Source of the DNA: Marinobacter szutsaonensis
Lineage (GTDB): Bacteria > Pseudomonadota > Gammaproteobacteria > Pseudomonadales > Oleiphilaceae
Direction: 5' to 3'
Assembly (NCBI RefSeq): GCF_039523335.1
Contig: NZ_BAAAFC010000001.1
Location: forward strand, 372,001-436,000
DNA: 64,000 nucleotides
This document shows, piece by piece, positions 18,851 through 27,088 of this stretch. Under the pieces are notes generated by a model. That model did no database searches, was not told the DNA's origin, and saw only the letters and a program-made list of their open reading frames with translations. Position 1 is the stretch's first letter. Each line of letters begins with the position of its first letter. The translations under genes and the position numbers were made by a program.

Positions 18851-19395
18851 GCGCCCTCCCCGGCCGCAGGTGCCGCCAGGTCTGCCAGCGCCCGGTCCTC
18901 CGGCGCATCCATCAGGGAAATTTCCGGAAACAGCTCACCCTCCACGACACTGGCGGCCACCACGGCGGGATAGGAACGGACGGTATCCATGGTGGTAACC
19001 AGGGTCTGGTAGTCAATGTCGGGGCCCACTTCAAGAATCACGTCGGTCTTGTCCGGTACCCTGGATTTGATCCCCCGAAGCAGGTCTCTCAAGCCATCAA
19101 AGTCTTGCTTGCCGTCAGTTACCGGCAAGACCCGGAGCAGACCACCCTCGGAATCCGCCACTTCGATACCCCCAGGAATCAGGGTAACCACCAGGTCGAG
19201 CTGCTCCGACTCAAGCGGTTCACCCTCCTGCAGCCCGGGAAAATTCAGCTCGATCATGCGCACCTGGCTGAACACCATTCCGAGCAGCAGCACGGGTACG
19301 AGCACGATCATAAGGTTCAGGAACGCGGTGATATCCAGTTCCGGAGAATTCGTCATCCGACGATGTCGCCGTCTCATGGTCCATTTCCTCTGCAA
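18847..19395 (-). CDS. ExbD/TolR-type biopolymer transport protein (first copy)
   Basis: 182 residues. The helix LDITAFLNLMIVLVPVLLLG carries the conserved Asp of the ExbD/TolR proton path, and the periplasmic domain includes LDLVVTLIPGGIEVADSEGG. The C-terminus is Ala/Glu-rich. It is co-encoded with a second, different ExbD, an arrangement seen in gliding-type and other Ton/Tol-like motors with two TolR-like subunits. Confidence 0.86.
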   Translation of the reverse strand: MQRKWTMRRRHRRMTNSPELDITAFLNLMIVLVPVLLLGMVFSQVRMIELNFPGLQEGEPLESEQLDLVVTLIPGGIEVADSEGGLLRVLPVTDGKQDFDGLRDLLRGIKSRVPDKTDVILEVGPDIDYQTLVTTMDTVRSYPAVVAASVVEGELFPEISLMDAPEDRALADLAAPAAGEGA

Positions 19396-19420
19396 TGCTT
19401 TTGCATGCCGGCTTGCAGCC

Positions 19421-20077
19421 TCATGCCGCCGCGCCGCTGGCGACGGTCGATGCCGGCTCGGAGACCAGGTTCAGCAGCTTGACCCCTGCCATCTCGAAGC
19501 TGTCCACGATTTCATTGGTGCGGGTCTGCAGCAGGGCATGAAACATCAGCAGCGGAATCGCCGACATCAGGCCGAAAGCTGTGGTGTTCATGGCAACGGA
19601 GATACTCTCGGAAAGCAGGCTAGCCTTTTGCGCCGGATCGGCGGCAGCAACCGCAGTGAACGCAGAGATCAGGCCGATAATGGTGCCCAACAGCCCCAAC
19701 AGGGTCGCGATGTTGGCCAGGGTGGCCAGGTACTGAGTGCGTTTTTCCAGCCTCGGAAGGACTTCCATCAATCCCTCTTCCATGGCGTACTCGATATCCT
19801 CCCGTCGACTGTTGCTGACCAGGCGACCAAGCCCCGCCCCCATGATCGAACCGATGGCACTGTTGGAGTGGCTGGCAGCTTTCATCGCCCGCTGGTAATC
19901 CCGTTTATGTAACAGCGGCAGGATGGCCTTTTCGAACGTGACACGGTTTTTCCGGCCCACCGAGGCCAGAAAGATGAAGCGCTCAAGGGTGATCGCCAGC
20001 CCGAGGGCCAGTACCACCGCAATCGGGTACATGAAGGGGCCGCCTTCCTGAAAAAAACGAACGATTGTTTCCAGCAT
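19421..20077 (-). CDS. MotA/TolQ/ExbB proton channel family protein
   Basis: 218 residues with three predicted transmembrane segments: MYPIAVVLALGLAITLERFI near the N-terminus, YLATLANIATLLGLLGTIIG and TTAFGLMSAIPLLMFHALLQ. The cytoplasmic loop between helices 1 and 2 fits ExbB/TolQ. It is the predicted channel of the operon and lies 25 bases upstream of the first exbD. TolQ proper is unlikely because no tolA/tolB/pal genes follow. Confidence 0.88.
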   Translation of the reverse strand: MLETIVRFFQEGGPFMYPIAVVLALGLAITLERFIFLASVGRKNRVTFEKAILPLLHKRDYQRAMKAASHSNSAIGSIMGAGLGRLVSNSRREDIEYAMEEGLMEVLPRLEKRTQYLATLANIATLLGLLGTIIGLISAFTAVAAADPAQKASLLSESISVAMNTTAFGLMSAIPLLMFHALLQTRTNEIVDSFEMAGVKLLNLVSEPASTVASGAAA

Positions 20078-20104
20078 TGTTGTTCTCCCGTTTTTACTGC
20101 TCGG

Positions 20105-20437
20105 TTAAGGCTGAATGCCTTGTGGGTCCAGGGTCATGGGGTCCAGGATGTTCCGGAACCTGCGATGGCGTTCCTCCGCCATGGGATCGACGGGCTGCTC
20201 CAGTTCCGGGGCCCGGTCTTCGAGTTCTGCCCGGGGCCTGCGAGGCAGGCTCGGCGGTTGCCAGGGCAGAATGAAAAGAATTCGGGGTTCATCCTCGCCG
20301 GTGGTGGCGGATATACCGGCAATCTCCAGGGTTGCGCGCTCTTTCTCCGGCGTTGTGTTTTCCCCGGCGAGAGCAGTGGCGGCGAACACGATCAGAAAAA
20401 CCAGCGCTTTGGCCCGGTCGGCAATCCGATTCATCAC
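20105..20437 (-). CDS. Small secreted protein of unknown function
   Basis: 110 residues. An N-terminal signal peptide (ALVFLIVFAATALAG) is followed by a short polar, proline-rich protein (RILFILPWQPPSLPRRPRAE) ending in QGIQP. No family is recognised. It overlaps the upstream TPR lipoprotein gene by 4 bases and lies 27 bases before the exbB-like gene, so it is part of the operon and probably a periplasmic accessory. Confidence 0.7.
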   Translation of the reverse strand: MMNRIADRAKALVFLIVFAATALAGENTTPEKERATLEIAGISATTGEDEPRILFILPWQPPSLPRRPRAELEDRAPELEQPVDPMAEERHRRFRNILDPMTLDPQGIQP

Positions 20438-20913
20438 TGGAGCCTCCTTTCAAGATCCGCAATCCACCCTTCCACTTCGGCGTCTTCCTCATTGACCAGG
20501 TCCTGGTATGCCCGGTAATGGGTCAGCGCCTTGTCCAGTTCCAGCAGATAGAGTTCCGAGATCACCGCCAGGTTGTAATGCAACTCGGCTACCCCGGGGG
20601 ACCTGGTCACACCCTGCTCCAGCAAGTCCGCCGCCTCCGCGAACCGGTCCTGCTCTTTCAGGGCCAGGGCCAGATTGTTGACCGCCACCGGGTCTTCCGG
20701 GTTGAGGGCTACGGCCTGACGCCAGGCCTCAACGGCCGCCTCCCGGTCACCCTGTTCCCATGCGCTCATGGCTCGCCAAGCATGCTCGGCGGCCAGTGCC
20801 GGATTGATTTCGGGTTCGGCGATTTGCGGCTCCACGGCGGGACCTGCGCAGCCGCTCAGCCAGAGAACTCCAAGCAAACCCAATAACCGGTACAGGCGGA
20901 AATCAGGCATCAT
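20434..20913 (-). CDS. TPR-repeat lipoprotein
   Basis: About 159 residues from the ATG at 20913 (or the adjacent ATG at 20910), chosen because a GGAGG site sits six bases upstream; the longer frame would run further into the preceding gene. The lipobox LGVLWLSGC predicts lipidation. The mature part has two to three tetratricopeptide repeats (AVEAWRQAVALNPEDPVAVN and similar). Likely an outer-membrane or periplasmic scaffold for the operon's trans-envelope complex. Confidence 0.82.
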   Translation of the reverse strand: MMPDFRLYRLLGLLGVLWLSGCAGPAVEPQIAEPEINPALAAEHAWRAMSAWEQGDREAAVEAWRQAVALNPEDPVAVNNLALALKEQDRFAEAADLLEQGVTRSPGVAELHYNLAVISELYLLELDKALTHYRAYQDLVNEEDAEVEGWIADLERRLQ

Positions 20914-23710
20914 CACCCTCCTCCCTATTTGCTTCCGGGCCATTCCCGCTCATCCAGCGTATAGAGCGTTCGTAGCGCCCCGGGTGCAGCCGGGCCAGCG
21001 CCTCGAGACTTCGGCCGATCCAGTCGTCATAGCCGGTTTCGGCAATCCGTCCATGGTTTTCGGCATGCAGGTTCAGGGCTTTCTCCTCAAAGGGATAGGC
21101 TTCCTCCTCCAAAAGCATCTGGTACTGCATCGCTTCCATCTCATTGAGCTCTGCTGGCACCTCGGAGGCCATCAGGTCCTGAGCCAGCTCGCGGTATAGC
21201 TCGGCCCGTCGGTAAAGGATTTCCGAGCGCACCGCTTCACCACCGAATCGCTCTGCCTGGGCAAACCGGGCCCGTGCGGCTTCAAGCGCAGACTGTTTGC
21301 GATCAAGGGACTCGGCGAGGGGATGGTTCAGGGGAATGTCGGCGAAGACCGCAGCCGCATGGGTGCCCAGAACGGTTGCGCTGCCAGCACTCCACTGCAG
21401 TGTCTCCGCCGAGTGCCACTCACTGGCCAGTTCTGACTCCACGATCGCGGCCCGAACCTTGTCCGGATCGCTGGTCGAAACCAGCAGGCGGTGGCGCATG
21501 GCCTGGAGCCGGATGTGATCCCCGGCACTGGTCGAGACCGGCCAAGTGGCGAGGTATTCAATGTAGAGATCATCCCGCTGCCCGATGTCACCGGCCTCGT
21601 GATAAAGAGCGGCCGCGCGCAATTTGTCCGGCCAGGGGTTGGCCTGGCCAGAGGCCAGTGCGAGCAGCTCATCGGCTGCCCGGCCCGCCTGGCCCGATTG
21701 GCTGTAGGCATAAACCAGTTTCTCGCCAATATTCCGGGCCAGGTCATGATTCGGGTAATTACGCCGGAACCACTGCAACTCATTCACCGCTTGCTGCCAC
21801 TCGGATGCCTTCAACAGCGTGTTGGCCGCATCAAACCGGCCCCGAATGGCAATTTCCGCGTTTGGCAGGACCTGCCCCACCCGTCGGAAGTGGGCCACCG
21901 CTTCTGCCACCTTGCCGGTGTCGGCCGCCCTCTCGCCCTGACGATAGACCGCGGTCGCCAGTTGTTTCAGGATCAGATCCCGATCATCCGGCGGCAGAAC
22001 ATCGGGTTCACTGGAATTGACCAGCCTCAGGGTCTGCCGCCAGGCCCGTTCCGCCAGGCCGAACTCCTGTTGCGCCTGGCGCACCCGCGCTGTGACCAGC
22101 CATGCCGCGTACTGCTCTTTGATCGCGGCATTGCCGCGCTTCAGAACCGCACTGGCATAGGCCACTGCGTGGTCATAGCTTTCCATCTCCAACCATCGGG
22201 CGGCCAGGTCCGCCTGGGCACCGGGCACTCGGGCATCCGTCTCGAAGGCAGAGGCAAACTGGTCCACTTCGGCAGCCAGTTGCTCCAGTCCCGGGCCGGC
22301 CTCGTTTATCACCTGATCCCGTTGCAGAACGACCGCTGCCCAGCCGGCATCTGCGGCTTCACGGTAGTTACCGGTTTGATAGGCGGCCGTTCTGAAATTC
22401 TCCAGTGCCCCGCGGCGTTGTCGGGCCTGAAGGCGCGCATCGCCTGCCAGGCGCCACACCGGTCCGGCGTTCGCTGCCCTTGGCGCCAACATTTCGTAAT
22501 AACCCGCAGCCTCGGCAAACAACGGGAACGACGCTTCAAGCTCGCCCCTGCCGGAAAGCCCGGTTGCTGCCTCGTAGCTGGTGTCCGCCAGCCAGCGGGC
22601 GTATTCACGCCAGCGCAACTGTTCCCTCGGTGCCAGCCGAGAGAACGCAGTGTCAGGACTATAGGCAGCAACATAGCCGGCCCTGGCCCCTCGCACTTTC
22701 CGGTCGTCACCCGCCATCTGCCAGACCTCCACTATCTGTGCAAGGAACCGAGGGCTGCTTCCGTGTTGCGGGTATCTACGATAGAACGCTTCATTCACGG
22801 CCACGCTGGCCTCATACTTCCCGGTAATCGCGTACAAATCCGCCAACCGGTCAAAGACCAACGGTTCCCAGGGGCGCACGGAACCCGAGTCAAACCACTG
22901 GTCAAGAGTGGCCAATCCCTGGGTGCGGGAGGCCATCAGAGCCAAAACCCGCAAGGTGTCATCAATTGTCTCCACCGAGGATTCGGGTACCTGCCGGATG
23001 CTCTCGGCGGTCGGCAAGAAGCCGTCGAGCACGGCTTGGAAAGTATTCGCGGCACGATCCCAGGCATGTTCCCCCTGCTTGAACTGGCTCCAGCCAAGCA
23101 TGTATCGGGCCTTGGCTTTCAGAGCCTCCCCGCCCTCGCCTTCGAGCAATGCGCGGTAACCGGTCTCGGCTTCGGCGAACTGTCCGTTGGCAAAGGCAGA
23201 CTCGGCGATGCGGAACCTTGCTTCCGGTACCAGTGGTGACTTCGGATAAAGGCCTACCAGCTGCTTCAAACGGTCAATGGATTCTCCCGCCTCGCCAGTC
23301 AGCGCATGGGCCTTGGCCATCTGGTAAAGCAGTTCATCGAGGCGCCCGGAGAAAGAACCACGGGCGAGAATGGACTCGTAGCTGCCCAGGACTTCCTCAT
23401 AGATTTCCGGTTCCTGCTCGGGCGAATAACCCACGTCCTGGCCCGAGCGATCCCGGATGTTGGTCAACCGATTCAGGGCATCCACGCGGACTTCCGGCTC
23501 GTCGGAGTTCTCGAACAAGCGCTGGTAACGCCGGGCCACTTCCGCGGGCGATATCGCAGGCAGTGGTCGGCTTTCAAACTTCAGGAACACCGGACGCATG
23601 TCACCAATGGTTTTGCCATCACGGCCCAGTTCCACACGGAAGCTTTCCTGGGCTGCGACAGGCGCTGCCAGCACAACGGCCAGGAACATAAGACGGGAAG
23701 ACAGATTCAT
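20903..23710 (-). CDS. Large periplasmic TPR protein
   Basis: 935 residues with a cleavable signal peptide (LMFLAVVLAAPVAAQ) and repeated helical TPR/SEL-like units through most of its length (for example AEARFRIAESAFANGQFAEA-type repeats). No enzyme motif is visible. Its gene overlaps the preceding TPR gene by 4 bases and the next by about 10. Large TPR proteins beside ExbB/ExbD/TonB-like genes occur in myxobacterial gliding (Glt) and TonB2-type systems; a scaffold role is inferred. Confidence 0.8.
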   Translation of the reverse strand: MNLSSRLMFLAVVLAAPVAAQESFRVELGRDGKTIGDMRPVFLKFESRPLPAISPAEVARRYQRLFENSDEPEVRVDALNRLTNIRDRSGQDVGYSPEQEPEIYEEVLGSYESILARGSFSGRLDELLYQMAKAHALTGEAGESIDRLKQLVGLYPKSPLVPEARFRIAESAFANGQFAEAETGYRALLEGEGGEALKAKARYMLGWSQFKQGEHAWDRAANTFQAVLDGFLPTAESIRQVPESSVETIDDTLRVLALMASRTQGLATLDQWFDSGSVRPWEPLVFDRLADLYAITGKYEASVAVNEAFYRRYPQHGSSPRFLAQIVEVWQMAGDDRKVRGARAGYVAAYSPDTAFSRLAPREQLRWREYARWLADTSYEAATGLSGRGELEASFPLFAEAAGYYEMLAPRAANAGPVWRLAGDARLQARQRRGALENFRTAAYQTGNYREAADAGWAAVVLQRDQVINEAGPGLEQLAAEVDQFASAFETDARVPGAQADLAARWLEMESYDHAVAYASAVLKRGNAAIKEQYAAWLVTARVRQAQQEFGLAERAWRQTLRLVNSSEPDVLPPDDRDLILKQLATAVYRQGERAADTGKVAEAVAHFRRVGQVLPNAEIAIRGRFDAANTLLKASEWQQAVNELQWFRRNYPNHDLARNIGEKLVYAYSQSGQAGRAADELLALASGQANPWPDKLRAAALYHEAGDIGQRDDLYIEYLATWPVSTSAGDHIRLQAMRHRLLVSTSDPDKVRAAIVESELASEWHSAETLQWSAGSATVLGTHAAAVFADIPLNHPLAESLDRKQSALEAARARFAQAERFGGEAVRSEILYRRAELYRELAQDLMASEVPAELNEMEAMQYQMLLEEEAYPFEEKALNLHAENHGRIAETGYDDWIGRSLEALARLHPGRYERSIRWMSGNGPEANREEGDDA

Positions 23711-25401
23711 TGGCCCCTCCCTCCCAGGCTTTCCAAGGCCAGATACTCATACAGGTGGGCTATCTGCTGCTCGGTCTTGTTCAGTGCGAAGACCATCCGC
23801 TGGTCCTGATGATCCAGGAACGCGAGCACCTTTTTGTCGAGCTCTTTCTCGGCGGTGTTTCGTAAATCCGCCAGGCGCTCGAAGTAGCGATCATTCGCCC
23901 CCTGAAGCTGGGTCACTTTGGTAACGGCCGTCCCTGGAACCGAAGCCTGAGATGACTTAAGTGCACTCGCAAACACTTCCAGATCGTGGGAATGGGTTTT
24001 CAGTCGCTTCTCCAGGGCAGCCAGCGTCGCAACCCGGCCAACTGCTCGCTGCGCCGACGGCTGTTTCAGGAATTCCAGCAGATAAGCCAACCTGGGTTGC
24101 TGCATGGAACGGCTGTCTGCCAGGAACCATTCCAGGTCGGAGGCTTTGGCATCGGCAACCAGGGCCTGGTAAGCCCCCTCGGTGCGGACCTGGTCCCTGA
24201 GGGTCCGTAGCACAACTCGCTCACTCTCATAGGCGGCATTGGCCGCAAGATAGGCTTCCCCGGCCTGGCCGAGATAGCCGGCAAGGTCGTAGCCCCGGCC
24301 CATTCCGATCCAGGCTTCGGCCGCGCCGGGATAGGCCAGCGGAAACTTCCGGGCCCGGTGCCAGCTCTGCATGGCGGCCCGATGGTTGCCTCGCTCGGTC
24401 AGTGCAAGCCCGTGGAAGTAAAGTGCCCGTGGGGTGCTGGGGCCATCGAGGGAGACCGATTCAAGGAACCCGATCGCCTTTTCGAATTCGCGGTTTCGAT
24501 AAGCCAGGTAGCCCGCCCGTAGCAAGGCCTGATCATGCAGCTGACGGCTGCGTTCGTCGCCATCCTCGGCTTTCGCCATGGCCATCGCCACTCTCAGGGC
24601 CACCAGTGCCCGTGACGGATCGAGGTCTTCTCTTGCAAAATCACTGGCGAGGTTAAGGTATCCCGCTGCCGCCCAATACCCTTCCGGCATGGCCGCGAGG
24701 ATTTCTCCGGCCTTCTGGAGCCTGCCTGCGCTTCGATGACTCTCCGCCAGATCGAACCGGGCTTTGCGATGTGCCTCGGTACGGGACGATGAGCTTTCGC
24801 GATCGTGGGCGTGGTTGACGTCCGGATCGTCAAAAGCAATTTCTTCCTCGGAGACCTGCTTTACATCAAAGGAGACCCCAGGTTCGAAATCCGGTGCATT
24901 GGCGCTCAGGTTCAGGCGAACGGCGAGGGCCCAAGAGTGCTTGGTGAACAGGGGGGTAGCCTCCCGACGGACAAAATCCCCGTCAGCCGAACGGGCGGTA
25001 ACCACTACCTTGAGTTCATGGTCACCCCTCGCCACATGGCCGACGTAAAGCTGTTCCGCCCCATCAGCGTTCAGAACGGGCTGCTCCCGCAGGGCGTAAA
25101 CCTTTGAGGCAACCGGCCGGCTGTCGATAAACAGGTGAAGCGAATCCAGATCGAGCCCGCCACCGGAATCATGTGTCAGGAAAACTGTCAGTCGGGTACC
25201 GAGTGGTCGAAGTTGATTGTGTTCAAGGGACTGGATGCTTGCGGAGTGTCCGCCAGCATCTTCCGTGAATGCGGCAATGTCGTCGTCCAGGGCTGAGGCC
25301 GCGGCTCCGGAACAGAAGAACAGCACAGCCAGCAGCCTGATGAAGACGTCGTTCAACCAGTTATTCCGTCGGCGTCCTTGTGGTTTTTGTGAGCCGAACA
25401 T
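23707..25401 (-). CDS. Envelope protein with TPR-like repeats, first gene of the Ton/Tol-like operon
   Basis: 564 residues. An N-terminal membrane or signal segment (VFIRLLAVLFFCSGAAASAL) is followed by a beta-rich region (about 55-180: LTVFLTHDSGGGLDLDSLHL, then YVGHVARGDHELKVVVTARS) resembling a small periplasmic domain, and then TPR-like helical repeats and a coiled-coil-like C-terminus (DHQDQRMVFALNKTEQQIAH). No known enzyme signature. As the first gene, its upstream region (from 25402) should hold the operon promoter. Confidence 0.78.
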   Translation of the reverse strand: MFGSQKPQGRRRNNWLNDVFIRLLAVLFFCSGAAASALDDDIAAFTEDAGGHSASIQSLEHNQLRPLGTRLTVFLTHDSGGGLDLDSLHLFIDSRPVASKVYALREQPVLNADGAEQLYVGHVARGDHELKVVVTARSADGDFVRREATPLFTKHSWALAVRLNLSANAPDFEPGVSFDVKQVSEEEIAFDDPDVNHAHDRESSSSRTEAHRKARFDLAESHRSAGRLQKAGEILAAMPEGYWAAAGYLNLASDFAREDLDPSRALVALRVAMAMAKAEDGDERSRQLHDQALLRAGYLAYRNREFEKAIGFLESVSLDGPSTPRALYFHGLALTERGNHRAAMQSWHRARKFPLAYPGAAEAWIGMGRGYDLAGYLGQAGEAYLAANAAYESERVVLRTLRDQVRTEGAYQALVADAKASDLEWFLADSRSMQQPRLAYLLEFLKQPSAQRAVGRVATLAALEKRLKTHSHDLEVFASALKSSQASVPGTAVTKVTQLQGANDRYFERLADLRNTAEKELDKKVLAFLDHQDQRMVFALNKTEQQIAHLYEYLALESLGGRGQ

Positions 25402-25644
25402 ACCTCTCCTGCCCCGTACAATCCCGGCAATATTCCGTTACAAAGTGAGAGGAAGCGTAACACCTGGTAACCGGCAAGAACGGTATCCAGATCACCAAAT
25501 GGGAAACAGGAAATGTCGGTTTTTTTGACAGGAGCGGGAGGAAGGGACCGGCAGGACAGTATGGCAGGAGCGTCCAGGCATTAATACCGGTCTGATTTTA
25601 CGGTAGTTTTTTTAGATGGCCTGGCAGTTGCATTACCTATCGCG

Positions 25645-25721
25645 GCGGGAGTGCCGGCAAGGCAAACCCGCTAAATATGCCGAGCTTTTGCCGATGCCCT
25701 CAACCGCATCGGCTTTTTTTT
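25645..25721 (+). ncRNA. Candidate small RNA (3' part) with two hairpins
   Basis: A GCGGG/CCCGC stem with inner TGCC/GGCA pairs (25645-25671) is followed 18 bases later by a perfect 8-base-pair terminator stem and T8. No plus-strand gene lies upstream within the intergenic region, since the flanking genes are both on the minus strand. This suggests a short independent transcript. The 5' end and promoter could not be set with confidence. Confidence 0.4.
25690..25721 (+). terminator. Orphan Rho-independent terminator
   Basis: A perfect GCCGATGC/GCATCGGC stem, 8-base loop and eight Ts, oriented for plus-strand transcription. No plus-strand protein gene lies upstream of it. Confidence 0.82.
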
Positions 25722-25727
25722 AAAGTT

Positions 25728-25757
25728 GGGGTCAGAAGAAGGTTTTCTTCAGACCCC
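25728..25757 (-). repeat. REP-like palindrome 3
   Basis: A 30-base imperfect palindrome with ends GGGGTCAGAAGAA and TTCTTCAGACCCC, preceded by AAGTT. Same orientation as copies 2 and 4. Confidence 0.85.
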
Positions 25758-25794
25758 TGAGTCTGGGCCGAGGGCAGGAGAAGTTTTCCAAGTT

Positions 25795-25824
25795 GGGGTC
25801 AGAAGAAAGCGTTCTTCAGACCCC
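25795..25824 (-). repeat. REP-like palindrome 4
   Basis: A 30-base copy with the same end sequences and the same AAGTT flank as copy 3. It forms an inverted pair with copy 5, 11 bases away. Confidence 0.85.
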
Positions 25825-25835
25825 TGGGGCTGATC

Positions 25836-25865
25836 GGGGTCTGATGAAAGCTTTCATCTGACCCC
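25836..25865 (+). repeat. REP-like palindrome 5
   Basis: A 30-base palindrome with ends GGGGTCTGATGAAAG and CTTTCATCTGACCCC, perfect apart from the family's T:T mismatch at position 7. Its right flank (ATTTTCAC) resembles that of copy 1 (TTTTTCAC). Confidence 0.85.
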
Positions 25866-25887
25866 ATTTTCACCCCGAGCCCCACTC

Positions 25888-27066
25888 TCACTTGCTGAGC
25901 TGCCTCATCGCCGACTCAAGGCCATCGATAGTCAACGGATACATATGATCATTCACCAGCTGCCGGGTCATGCCCAGTGAACCGCCCGTACCCCAATAAC
26001 TCTCCGGCAGCGGATTGAGCCAGACTACCTTGCGGAAGTGATCGGTCACGCGCTGAAACCAGGTGGCACCCGCCTCCTCATTCCAATGCTCAATGGAACC
26101 GCCGGGATGGGAGATTTCATAGGGCGCCATGGTGGCATCGCCGACAAAGATGACTTTGTAGTCCGGCGTGTACTTGTGGAGGATGTCCCAGGTGGTGGTG
26201 GTTTCGTTCATGCGCCGGACGTTGTTCTTCCAAACGTTTTCATAAATGAAGTTGTGGAAGTAGAAATACTCCATGTGCTTGAATTCGAGCCGGGCCGCGG
26301 AGAACAGCTCTTCACAGACACGGATGTGCGGGTCCATGGAACCGCCCACGTCAAAGAAGATCAGCACCTTCACCGCATTGTGGCGCTCAGGAACCATCTT
26401 GAGGTCCAGGTAACCGGCATTGCGGGCGGTGGAGCGGATGGTGTCATCCATATCCAGCTGGTCCGCCGCGCCCTGGCGGGCAAATTTGCGCAACCGGCGG
26501 AGGGCCACCTTGATATTGCGGATACCCAGGGTGATGCTGTCATCCAGGTCCCGGAATTCCCGCTTTTCCCAGACCTTGACCGCCCGCCCCTGACGACCAT
26601 TCTTCTGGCCGATGCGGAAGCCTTCGGGGTTATAGCCGTTGGCGCCGAACGGTGAGGTACCCCCGGTACCGATCCATTTGTTGCCCCCGGCGTGGCGCTC
26701 CTGCTGCTCTTCCATGCGCTTCTTGAAGGTTTCGATCAGCTCCTCCAGGCCACCCAGGGAGTCGATCTTCGCCTTTTCCTCATCGCTGAGATGCTTCTCG
26801 AACTCTGCCCGGAGCCAATCGTCGGGAATCAGGGCTTCCAGCAGGTCATCCAGGTTCTGGATGCCTTCGAAATAAGCCTGGAAAGCACGATCGAACTTGT
26901 CGAAGTGGCGCTCGTCCTTCACCAGGCACAGGCGCGCCAGGTAATAGAACTCCTCCATGTCGGCAAAGGCCAAGCGGTTCTGCAGGGCCTCCAGCAGATC
27001 GAGGAATTCGCGCAGGCTGGCGGGAACCTTGGCCCGCCGCACTTCGAGAAAGAAATCAATCAACAT
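25888..27066 (-). CDS. VWA domain protein, CoxE-like
   Basis: 392 residues from the ATG at 27066 (MLIDFFLEVRRAKVPASLRE); the longer frame would overlap the moxR gene. The N-terminal helical region is followed by a VWA-like domain with the atypical metal site FFDVGGSMDPH, as in CoxE-type proteins. It lies 22 bases downstream of the MoxR ATPase gene. MoxR/VWA pairs act together as chaperones that insert metals or activate partner enzymes. The client is not identifiable here. Confidence 0.87.
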   Translation of the reverse strand: MLIDFFLEVRRAKVPASLREFLDLLEALQNRLAFADMEEFYYLARLCLVKDERHFDKFDRAFQAYFEGIQNLDDLLEALIPDDWLRAEFEKHLSDEEKAKIDSLGGLEELIETFKKRMEEQQERHAGGNKWIGTGGTSPFGANGYNPEGFRIGQKNGRQGRAVKVWEKREFRDLDDSITLGIRNIKVALRRLRKFARQGAADQLDMDDTIRSTARNAGYLDLKMVPERHNAVKVLIFFDVGGSMDPHIRVCEELFSAARLEFKHMEYFYFHNFIYENVWKNNVRRMNETTTTWDILHKYTPDYKVIFVGDATMAPYEISHPGGSIEHWNEEAGATWFQRVTDHFRKVVWLNPLPESYWGTGGSLGMTRQLVNDHMYPLTIDGLESAMRQLSK

Positions 27067-27088
27067 AAAGCGGAACTCTTGCCGGAAA

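Larger units (their letters stand above)
25402..25887. other. 486-base non-coding region
   Basis: No open frame in it resembles a gene. It holds the presumed minus-strand promoter of the TPR/Ton-like operon, a plus-strand hairpin (25645-25671) followed by an intrinsic terminator (25690-25721), and three REP-like palindromes (25728-25865) just downstream of the stop of the VWA gene. Confidence 0.7.

Noticed and set aside
17395..20077. Canonical TonB-ExbB-ExbD iron uptake or Tol-Pal system
   Set aside because: There is no TonB-dependent receptor, tolA, tolB or pal nearby, two ExbD copies are present, and the transducer ends in an AgmX/PglI-type domain.
21491..23239. 582-codon plus-strand open frame
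   Set aside because: It is antisense to the large TPR gene, which has a signal peptide, repeats and coupled neighbours.
25728..25865. CRISPR array
   Set aside because: The repeats are palindromes in mixed orientation with short uneven spacers and no cas genes; they fit a REP/BIME family instead.
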